A DNA stretch of 12,345 nt from Burkholderia sp. (GTDB lineage: Bacteria > Pseudomonadota > Gammaproteobacteria > Burkholderiales > Burkholderiaceae). This document shows, in pieces, positions 6,625-12,345 of this stretch (position 1 is the first letter of the stretch; every line of letters begins with the position of its first letter). The DNA is taken from positions 1 to 12,345 of the forward strand of contig JASLEG010000033.1 in the NCBI GenBank assembly GCA_030151225.1. Reading direction: 5' to 3'. The notes beneath the pieces are model-generated. The model did not search any database and had not been told where the DNA came from. It saw only the letters and a list, made by a program, of their open reading frames with translations. A program made the position numbers and the translations under genes.

Positions 6625-6913
6625 GCGAAAAAAAAAAGAGGCCGCAAAGTCCGCGCGGGGCGCGGGTTGCGCATGGGCAGAAGGCATCGGATACCCCACA
6701 CCGGCCAGCGAGGTGGGTCGAAAGTCACCCATTTCGCGCGCTCGGGCAGGCGCGTGTCGACGGCCAGGCCGCGCCGCGGCGCGATGCGCGGCACGGTGCC
6801 GACATGGCACGGAGTGTGAATGCCGACACTGTGCGCGAGCCTGTCGCTCGCGCGTTGCCACTGTCGCCGCCATGACAGGGCATACCACCGGCAATCACGC
6901 AGGAGCGCCATCG
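6614..6913. other. Divergent intergenic region
   Basis: About 300 bases separate the chemoreceptor gene from the orphan gene at 6914. The left end holds the chemoreceptor promoter -35 region and the A10 tract. The right part holds a hairpin (6833-6840 with 6846-6853, loop CTGTC), a shorter one (GTGCC 6796-6800 with GGCAC 6806-6810), and two copies of TGCCGACA (6797-6804 and 6821-6828). I see no convincing sigma-70 promoter, no paired TTCG-type hrp box upstream of 6914, and no RNA gene. Confidence 0.6.
6901..6905 (+). promoter_or_regulatory. Ribosome binding site of the orphan gene
   Basis: AGGAG, 8 bases before the ATG at 6914. It decides this start over the upstream in-frame ATG at 6872, which has no purine-rich site. 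Confidence 0.8.
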
Positions 6914-7921
6914 ATGTTTTCCAAACCGAAGCCGAAACGGACCCGCGACCTGACCGCTTCCTTCCTCCACACGCCGGAGACGTTTCTGGACAAGCAGGTC
7001 GTCGTGCCCAATTTCGCGAAGGGCATCTCCGACAACTACGCGTTCCAGCACGATCCGAACCGGCGCACGAAGGTGGAGGAGCGGGATCGTTCGGCGCTGG
7101 GCAAGCTGCTGGGCGTCGGGCAGACCAGGATGATGGCGCCCGACGTGCAACGGAAGCTGGCGCTGAACGAGGCGGCCACGGCTATCAGCGAAAGCGGCCT
7201 GAAGACGCATTTCTTCAGCGTCATGCAGGACGGGCAGCGCAAGGGCGTGGCCAATCTGACACCCGATATCGAGGCCTATCGCAGCAAGCTGGCGCGCAAG
7301 CAGAAGCAGTATCTCGAGGAGTCGAAGCCCGACAAGAGGAAAAAGCGCGATGACAAGCTCGCGGCGCTGCAGGGTATCGTCAAGGCGTTTGCCGGGTTTC
7401 AGGCGCTGGATCGGGAGAACGATGGACCGGTCATGCAGGCGGGATATTTCCCGTACCGACAGGACCAGCCCGGCGCTACCGATCTTCACAGTCGCAAGAA
7501 CGCATCGGGCCGCTGGGTTTTTACCGGCGCCATGAACGGTTGCGCCATCGCCGTGCAGAACGTCATGGACCTGCGTACCGAGTCGGCGAACAACGTCAGC
7601 CCCGAGGCCCGCGCCTATCACTTCCCGAGCCCCGCATCCAACGATCGCATGCTGACGCAATGGTTGCCCGAAAAGAAACTGTCGGGCTGGTTCGGCTCGG
7701 CAGCTTACGGCGACACGGAGAACGTGGACGCCTTCAACGCGCTGCACGTGAAGGGCTCGGACATCGCGCTGTACTCGCAGCGGCACAGGCGCGCGCTGCT
7801 GGATCAGGGCGACTTGAGCGTGGAGGCCGTCAACGTGTTCGACGGCGGCACGGAGCGGCTCGACAACACGACGACGGTGCTCAAGGACCGCAACCAGTCT
7901 TACGGATGGAAGCGGCGCTAG
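6914..7921 (+). CDS. Orphan protein, candidate secreted cysteine effector or toxin
   Basis: I do not recognise a family. The 335-residue product is soluble, with no signal peptide or membrane helix. Residues 1-60 are polar and basic, with KPKPKRTR at 4-11. Residues 80-165 look helical and end in a strongly basic stretch (KPDKRKKRDDK, 138-148). A likely folded C-terminal domain follows, from about 175. There is one cysteine in the whole protein, Cys210 in GAMNGCAIAV, and a His in a strand-like AYHFPSP (His236). Cys in a [NS]-G-C or G-S-C turn before a hydrophobic strand, then a His before a Pro, is the layout seen in CNF1/BLF1-type glutamine deamidases and CheD. The Cys-His spacing here is 26, wider than I recall for those (about 12-17), so a catalytic role is hypothesis only. 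GC content is visibly lower (about 58-67% in lines counted) than in flanking genes, suggesting transfer. It stands alone; no secretion or immunity gene is adjacent. A T3SS effector, T6SS effector or host-directed toxin are all possible. Confidence 0.8.
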   Translation: MFSKPKPKRTRDLTASFLHTPETFLDKQVVVPNFAKGISDNYAFQHDPNRRTKVEERDRSALGKLLGVGQTRMMAPDVQRKLALNEAATAISESGLKTHFFSVMQDGQRKGVANLTPDIEAYRSKLARKQKQYLEESKPDKRKKRDDKLAALQGIVKAFAGFQALDRENDGPVMQAGYFPYRQDQPGATDLHSRKNASGRWVFTGAMNGCAIAVQNVMDLRTESANNVSPEARAYHFPSPASNDRMLTQWLPEKKLSGWFGSAAYGDTENVDAFNALHVKGSDIALYSQRHRRALLDQGDLSVEAVNVFDGGTERLDNTTTVLKDRNQSYGWKRR

Positions 7922-7933
7922 CGGACACGGCCG

Positions 7934-7953
7934 GGCGGCCGCGCGCGGCCGCC
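7934..7953. terminator. Perfect 20-bp palindrome shared by convergent genes
   Basis: GGCGGCCGCG is followed directly by its reverse complement. It fills the 34-base gap between the orphan gene stop (7919-7921) and the stop of the protease-adaptor gene (7956-7958). As RNA it folds as an 8-bp all-GC stem with a CGCG loop from either strand. It lacks a T-run, so it may be a pausing or 3'-end-protecting structure rather than a true intrinsic terminator. Confidence 0.5.
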
Positions 7954-7955
7954 GC

Positions 7956-10070
7956 TCAGAAGCCCACTTCGCGTTGCAGCACCGCCGCCACGAAGCGCAC
8001 GCCGCGGCCCAGGTAGCTTTCGCGGCCCGCGCCGAGCTGCGCCGTGCCCGGCAACTCGCGGCCCGGGCCGTCGCCGCCCCCGCAGGCATCGAAGCGCACC
8101 TGCCAGGTGGCCTGCAGCGGCACCAGCTGATGCGTCTTCGGATCCTGCTCGGCCGGGATCGGGCCGCCGTAGGTGCTCGCCACGGTGGGCTCGTCGAGCG
8201 TGGCCACGTTGACCTTGTCGATCGCCTCGATCCGGCAGCGGCGCGCGGCCAGCTCGGGCATGTCCGACACGAACACGGCCGACTGCCCGGCCGCGAGACG
8301 TGCCACGTCGTGCTCGTCCACGTAGGCGTCGCCCCTCACGCCGCCCGGCGCCACGATGTCGTAGAGCCGCTCGCCGCGCGGCAGCCAGGTGCCGGCCGCC
8401 TGCGCGTCGTCGTTGGCCTGCACGGTGCCGTCGAACGGCGCGCGGATCGTCAACTGGGCGATCTCGGCGCGCAGGCCCTCCACGTTCTGCCGCGCCGAGT
8501 CCCAGCGGCGCTGCAGCGCGGTGCCTTGCTGCTGCAGGCGATCGTCGAACGACTGCTGATCGACCTCCCAGTGCAGCCGCGCTTCCTCGGCATTGGCGGC
8601 CGCGAGCCTGGCGTCGAGATCGGGCGACACCAGCACGGCCAGCGTGTCGCCGGCGCGCACCTTCCGGCCGTCGCGCACCGGCACCGGCGTGCTTGCCAGG
8701 TAGCCGGGTTCGACCGTGTAGAGGCCCTGCGCGCGCAGCGGCGCGAGCACGGCCGGCGCGCTCACGCCGGCATGCCACGGCAGCACGAAGAAGGCCAGCA
8801 GCGCCGCGCCCAGCAGGGCGCTGCGCTTGGTTTCGCGGCGCCAGTGCAGGTCGGCGCGGCGCGACCAGCTGTGCTGCGCCTCGCGCCACACGGGGCGCAT
8901 GATGAACCAGCCGAATTCCACGCAGAACAGCAGCATGCCGAGCAGCTTGAAGAACGCGTGATACACCACCAGCGCGATCGACATGAACACGATCAGCCGG
9001 TACAGCCAGGTGGCGAACGAGAACGCGATCAGGAAGCGGCGGCGCTCGGCGCTGCACGGCTCGGGCTGCGGATCGCCGAAGCCGAACAGCCACTCGCGCA
9101 GCCACCAGCGGCCGAGCGCGAACGCGCGGTCGTGCAGGTTCGGCATGTCGAGCCAGTCCGACAGCAGGAAGTAGCCGTCGAAGCGCATGAACGGGCTGGC
9201 GTTGATGCCGAGCGTGGCCACCCAGGTGGTGGTGGCGAGCAGGAACGCGCCGGCGCGCAGCGGCCCGTCGGGCAGCAGCGTCCAGGCCAGCGTGGAGAAC
9301 GCGGCGAGCGCGATCTCGCTGGCCATGCCGGCCACGCCGATGCGCAGCCGGCCGCGCCGGTCCGGCACCTTCCAGGCCTCGGTCGTGTCGGTGTAGAGCA
9401 CCGGCACCATCACCAGCAGCGCCACGCCCATGGTGGGCACGCGGCAACCGTGGCGCTGCGCCGTGTAGGCGTGCCCGAATTCGTGCAGCACCTTGGCGAA
9501 GCCGAGCGCGATGCCCACGCCCACCAGGCCGCGCCAGTCGGCGTAGTTGTGGAAGGTGTGCAGGAATTCGTCCCAGCGGCGCGAGGCGAGGAACAGGCCG
9601 AGCAGGGCGACGGCGGCCACGCAATACCAGAACGCCGGCCGGAACGCGAAATCCACGTAGCGGCGCGTGGCGCGCAGGAACGGCATCGGATGCCACAGCG
9701 GGATCCGGATCATCAGGTAATGCTTGAGCAGCCACATCGCGCGCGAGGTGTGCTGCGCGGCCTCGTAGGCGTCGAGCCGCGCGGTGTCGGCGGGGCTCGT
9801 GGCGACCAGCAGGTTCTGCTGGCGCAGCATGCGCAGCAGCGCCTCCATGTCGTCGAGCGTGACGGTCAGGGTGGTGTCGCGGTTCACGGCCTCGACGATC
9901 GCGTTCGCGTCGTCGAGCGCCCAGCGCGAGAGCAGCTCGAAGGCGGGCCAGCCGAGCTGGAAGAAGCGGTTCGCGGAAGGATCGTGCAGCATCCAGGTCG
10001 GCGCGCCGTCGGGCGTCGGGGTGCCGGCCGAGAGCGTCAGTTCCTGGCGCAGTTGCGGGAGTCGGTGCAT
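7956..10070 (-). CDS. PqqD-like / M50 zinc metalloprotease / HlyD adaptor fusion
   Basis: A 704-residue polytopic inner-membrane protein with three parts. Residues 1-90 (WMLHDPSANRFFQLG, then LLRMLRQQNLL) resemble the PqqD winged-helix fold that recognises leader peptides. Residues 110-430 are a site-2-protease-type M50 domain: HEFGH at 196-200 gives the zinc histidines and catalytic Glu197, and NASPFMRFDGYFLLSDWLDMPNL (290-311) supplies the Asp ligand (Asp298). Several membrane helices surround them. After a last helix (about 417-435), residues 445-704 are a periplasmic HlyD module: a split lipoyl domain (GYLASTPVPVRDGRKVRAGDTLAVL and LTIRAPFDGTV), a coiled coil between (485-540) and a beta-barrel part. 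Known relatives of this layout are annotated as putative peptide zinc metalloproteases in export operons. It probably cleaves or handles an exported peptide or protein at the membrane. It is the last gene of the leftward operon, 31 bases after its neighbour. The ATG at 10070 has no strong ribosome site, so translation may be coupled to the gene before. Confidence 0.95.
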   Translation of the reverse strand: MHRLPQLRQELTLSAGTPTPDGAPTWMLHDPSANRFFQLGWPAFELLSRWALDDANAIVEAVNRDTTLTVTLDDMEALLRMLRQQNLLVATSPADTARLDAYEAAQHTSRAMWLLKHYLMIRIPLWHPMPFLRATRRYVDFAFRPAFWYCVAAVALLGLFLASRRWDEFLHTFHNYADWRGLVGVGIALGFAKVLHEFGHAYTAQRHGCRVPTMGVALLVMVPVLYTDTTEAWKVPDRRGRLRIGVAGMASEIALAAFSTLAWTLLPDGPLRAGAFLLATTTWVATLGINASPFMRFDGYFLLSDWLDMPNLHDRAFALGRWWLREWLFGFGDPQPEPCSAERRRFLIAFSFATWLYRLIVFMSIALVVYHAFFKLLGMLLFCVEFGWFIMRPVWREAQHSWSRRADLHWRRETKRSALLGAALLAFFVLPWHAGVSAPAVLAPLRAQGLYTVEPGYLASTPVPVRDGRKVRAGDTLAVLVSPDLDARLAAANAEEARLHWEVDQQSFDDRLQQQGTALQRRWDSARQNVEGLRAEIAQLTIRAPFDGTVQANDDAQAAGTWLPRGERLYDIVAPGGVRGDAYVDEHDVARLAAGQSAVFVSDMPELAARRCRIEAIDKVNVATLDEPTVASTYGGPIPAEQDPKTHQLVPLQATWQVRFDACGGGDGPGRELPGTAQLGAGRESYLGRGVRFVAAVLQREVGF

Positions 10071-10101
10071 GGTGCGAAGGCGTCCGGCGGTTCGTTCTGC
10101 G

Positions 10102-11544
10102 TTACCAGCCCAGCCACTGGCGGGCCAGCGTCAGCGGACGGCGCAGCACGTAGTAGATCGCGGGCACCCACGGCCCGCGGATCCGCGCGGTGCCCATCGC
10201 GCCGAGCGGCGCATGCGCGTCGCTCGCGTCGAGCGTGGCGCGCACGCGGTAGGCGAGCACGCCTTCGGGCGTCGGCTCGGCGCGCCAGGCCACGGTGTCG
10301 ATGCGCGCGTCGTAGCTCGACAGCGGCGAGCTCTTCGGATACAGCGTCAGCGTGGTGCCGGGCTTCACGTCGACGTTGTCGGCCACCGGCAGCCACGCGG
10401 TCACTTCCACATGCGCCGGATCGGCCAGCAGCAGGATCTTCTCGCCGACCGCCACCGCCTTGCCGGTCCATTCGTTCGGATCGCTGAAGATTGCCACGCC
10501 GGCGCGCTGCGCGCTGACGTTCACGCGCGCGAGCTGGCGCGCGGTGTAGTCGAGTTCGACGCGGCTCTGGTCCAGCTTGCCCTGGCGCTCGGCCATGTCG
10601 AGGCGGTTCTTGTCGTCGGTCACGGCCAGCTGCGCCGTCTGCCGGAATTCCTCCTGGGCCGTGTCGAAATCCTTGCGCGCCACGGCGTAACGCGACTGCA
10701 GCGTGGTGGCGTCGAGCCCGAGCAGCGGGGTGCCCTGCTGCACGACCTGGTTCGGCCGCACGTACAGGTGATCGATCACGCCGTCGAGCGGCGCGCGCAC
10801 CACGAACGGGTCCTTCGGCGTGACCTCGGCCGGCGCCAGCACGGTGAGACGCACCGGAATCAGGCACGCCACCGCCAGGCCGATCAGCACGCGGCGCTGC
10901 TGGCGGCCGGGCTTGAGCAGGGCGCGGGCGCGCTCGTGCCACGAGGCGCGCGGGGCGAACGATTCGAACGCGTGCGCCCACACCTGGCCGAGCTCGGTCA
11001 GCAGCGCGGTGTCGGTGGCGCTCCAGATGCCGTCGCGCGCGAACACCACGCCGCCCACGGCGCGGCCGGCGCGATCGGTCAGCGGCAGCCAGGCGCCGTG
11101 TGCGGGCCACCAGGCGGCCCATTCCTCGGCCACGTGGGGCGCGTCGGCGCGCAGGTCGGCGGCGCTGAAGGTACGCACGCGCGGTCGCGCCGGCAGTACC
11201 GGTGCGCCCTGGCCCTCGACGCGGGCCGCGGCGTCCTCGGGCGGCGCGCTCTGCAGGCCACGCGCGAGCGCCTTGCAGAGCTGGCCGAGCCATTGCACGT
11301 AGGGCGCGTTCGGGTCGCTCTGCGGCAGGCCCGATACGGCGGCCACGTGGCCGGGCGTGTCGCCGCGCCACCAGGCAGCCTGGCGGTAAGGCACCAGCGC
11401 GAGCGTCTCGTTGACGATCGTGAAGCCGAGCGTGGTTTCGGTGGCCGCCGCGCGAGCGCGCGCCGAGAGTTGCCAGAGCAGTGCGAGCTGCTGGCCGTCG
11501 ATGCGGGGTTGCGTCGCCTCGTCCGCCGTGCGTGTTGCCGTCAT
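10102..11544 (-). CDS. GAF-like domain / HlyD membrane-fusion protein
   Basis: A 480-residue protein. The cytoplasmic residues 20-195 form an alpha/beta domain of GAF type (ALLWQLSARARAAATETTLGFTIVNETLALVPYRQAAWW, then GAWLPLTDRAGRAVGGVVFARDGIWSATDTALLTELGQVWAHAF). One membrane helix follows (217-235, VLIGLAVACLIPVRLTVLA), then a periplasmic adaptor part: lipoyl half (VRAPLDGVIDHLYVRPNQVVQQGTPLLGLD, 249-278), helical hairpin (280-332), second lipoyl half (VNVSAQRAGVAIF, 341-353) and a beta-barrel region to about 455. A GAF sensor on an adaptor is unusual; it may detect a small molecule or act only in assembly. It begins 4 bases after the preceding adaptor gene ends, so the two are almost certainly cotranslated. 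No ABC-transporter motif (Walker A or LSGGQ) is present. The family role is to bridge an inner-membrane exporter to an outer-membrane channel; the partner is not in the window. Confidence 0.92.
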   Translation of the reverse strand: MTATRTADEATQPRIDGQQLALLWQLSARARAAATETTLGFTIVNETLALVPYRQAAWWRGDTPGHVAAVSGLPQSDPNAPYVQWLGQLCKALARGLQSAPPEDAAARVEGQGAPVLPARPRVRTFSAADLRADAPHVAEEWAAWWPAHGAWLPLTDRAGRAVGGVVFARDGIWSATDTALLTELGQVWAHAFESFAPRASWHERARALLKPGRQQRRVLIGLAVACLIPVRLTVLAPAEVTPKDPFVVRAPLDGVIDHLYVRPNQVVQQGTPLLGLDATTLQSRYAVARKDFDTAQEEFRQTAQLAVTDDKNRLDMAERQGKLDQSRVELDYTARQLARVNVSAQRAGVAIFSDPNEWTGKAVAVGEKILLLADPAHVEVTAWLPVADNVDVKPGTTLTLYPKSSPLSSYDARIDTVAWRAEPTPEGVLAYRVRATLDASDAHAPLGAMGTARIRGPWVPAIYYVLRRPLTLARQWLGW

Positions 11545-11548
11545 TGCA

Positions 11549-12345
11549 TCACCGCGCGAAAGTCGCCCACCCGCTCATGCCCGGCAGCAGCTCGGGCGCG
11601 CCGGCATTCAACGCCGCCGTCACGTCCACCGTCTGCGTGACGGGGTCGACGCGCGCGCCGATCCGCGCCACCTTGGCCGGGTAGGTCTTGCCCACTTCGT
11701 CCACCTGCACGCTGAGCGCGTGGCCGGGCTTGAGCCAGGCCAGCCACTTCGACGGCACGATCATCTTCAGCTCGAGGTGGCTGGTGTCCACCACGGTGAG
11801 CAGCGGCTTGCCGGGTTCGGCGAACTGCTGCGGCGAGGCGCTGCGCCTGGACACGCGGCCGTCGAACGGCGCGGCGATCGCGCACTTGTGCACGGTGGCC
11901 GACATGTAGGCCACGTCGGCCGCGCTGGCCCGCTGCTTGGCCTGCGCCTGCTGCACCTCGAGCTCGCCGATCGAATGCAGCGCGAGCAGCTTGCGGTTGG
12001 TGTCGAGCAGGTCGCGCGCGCCGTCCGCATCGGCCTGTGCCTTGCGCAGCTGCGCGTTGTACAGCGAGCAGTCGAGCGTGACGAGCGTCTGCCCGGCGCG
12101 GAACGCATCGCCGTCGCGGAACGGCAGCGAGGCGATCTTGGCCGAGATTTCGCTCGAGATGTCCACCTGATCGCGCGACACGAGCTGGATGCGGATCTTC
12201 GAATCGGGGCTGTCGGCGGCTGGCGCGCCGGCCGGCGGCACGGCAGGCGCAGCGGGGGCGGCCGCCGCGGCCGGTGCCGGCGTGGTGGAACGCGCCGGCG
12301 CCGGGGGCGCCGCCAGCACGAACTGTGATGCGACGAGCAGCGCGA
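11549..12345 (-). CDS. HlyD/RND-type periplasmic adaptor, 5' end beyond the window
   Basis: About 264 residues are visible. The frame is open past the right edge, so the apparent GTG start at 12319 is internal. The visible N-terminus (ALLVASQFVLAAPPAPA) is the end of a signal peptide, followed by a Pro/Ala-rich linker of about 35 residues that probably crosses periplasm or cell wall. Then come a split lipoyl domain (VDISSEISAKIASLPFRDGDAFRAGQTLVTLDCSLYNAQL and CAIAAPFDGRVSRRSASPQQFAEPGKPLLTVVD), a short coiled coil (KAQADADGARDLL to ASAADVAYM), and a barrel domain ending GMSGWATFAR. The hairpin is short, as in RND-type adaptors. A cysteine near each lipoyl half (LDC and HKC) is uncommon and could form a disulfide in the periplasm. 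This is the most upstream visible gene of the leftward operon; its promoter lies outside. Confidence 0.92.
   Translation of the reverse strand, partial: ALLVASQFVLAAPPAPARSTTPAPAAAAAPAAPAVPPAGAPAADSPDSKIRIQLVSRDQVDISSEISAKIASLPFRDGDAFRAGQTLVTLDCSLYNAQLRKAQADADGARDLLDTNRKLLALHSIGELEVQQAQAKQRASAADVAYMSATVHKCAIAAPFDGRVSRRSASPQQFAEPGKPLLTVVDTSHLELKMIVPSKWLAWLKPGHALSVQVDEVGKTYPAKVARIGARVDPVTQTVDVTAALNAGAPELLPGMSGWATFAR

Noticed and set aside
6713..6913. Longer N-terminus for the orphan gene
   Set aside because: The added residues are Arg/Ala/Cys-rich shadow-like sequence, and only the ATG at 6914 has a well-placed AGGAG.
6640..6913. Type III secretion (hrp/PIP) box upstream of the orphan gene
   Set aside because: Only one TTCGC occurs in the region, and no second half-site is present at the expected spacing.
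9800..10070. PqqD-like domain as part of PQQ biosynthesis for the nearby Gcd
   Set aside because: It is fused to an M50/HlyD protein, and no pqqA, B, C or E gene is present. The fold is shared with many peptide-binding systems.
7974..11640. Two very long plus-strand frames opposite the adaptor operon
   Set aside because: Their composition is that of antisense shadows, and the minus-strand frames carry clear HlyD and M50 motifs.
1..12345. CRISPR array, tRNA, rRNA, insertion sequence or phage integration site
   Set aside because: I saw no regularly spaced repeats, transposase or integrase motifs, tRNA-like folds or rRNA sequence on either strand.

Overview
The base composition (very GC-rich, strong GC bias in third codon positions) and the protein families present point to a beta-proteobacterium of the genus Burkholderia. 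An animal- or plant-associated member such as the gladioli/glumae group is my guess. The genus is inferred from protein style only; no rRNA or other marker gene lies in the window.

Layout. (1) Positions 1-2225, plus strand: most of gcd, the membrane-bound PQQ-dependent glucose dehydrogenase. Its first membrane segments lie before the window, and it carries an expanded Ala/Ser/Asp/Thr/Pro-rich loop. A hairpin terminator follows. (2) 2409-3503, plus: an outer-membrane porin with its own terminator. (3) 3540-4104, plus: a DUF2165-type small membrane protein broken by a frameshift, with a G-quadruplex-type G-run near its 5' end. (4) 4147-4617, plus: a small unrecognised integral membrane protein with an extended -10 promoter that overlaps the stop codon of the broken gene. 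(5) 4637-6532, minus: a complete methyl-accepting chemotaxis protein (dCache, HAMP, signalling domain), with a possible flagellar sigma-28 promoter and a structured leader. (6) 6914-7921, plus: an orphan 335-residue soluble protein with less GC than its neighbours, a single cysteine in an N-G-C-A context and two basic clusters. This is the most novel-looking gene and a candidate secreted effector or toxin. (7) 7956-12345, minus: three tightly packed genes read leftwards, continuing past the right edge. They are a periplasmic HlyD-type adaptor (5' end missing), a GAF-like/HlyD fusion, and a PqqD-like/M50 zinc protease/HlyD fusion.

How the genes work together. The three minus-strand genes look like one envelope-spanning export or maturation machine. 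Two adaptors and a membrane protease-adaptor carry lipoyl hairpin domains, and the protease has an N-terminal PqqD-like domain that in other systems binds leader peptides. No ABC or RND pump, TolC-type outer-membrane channel or substrate gene is visible here; they may lie beyond 12345. Gcd, the porin and the chemoreceptor are ordinary housekeeping or niche genes (glucose oxidation to gluconate, solute uptake, chemotaxis) and form no obvious operon together.

The best candidates for something undescribed are the orphan single-cysteine protein and the PqqD-like/M50/HlyD export operon.
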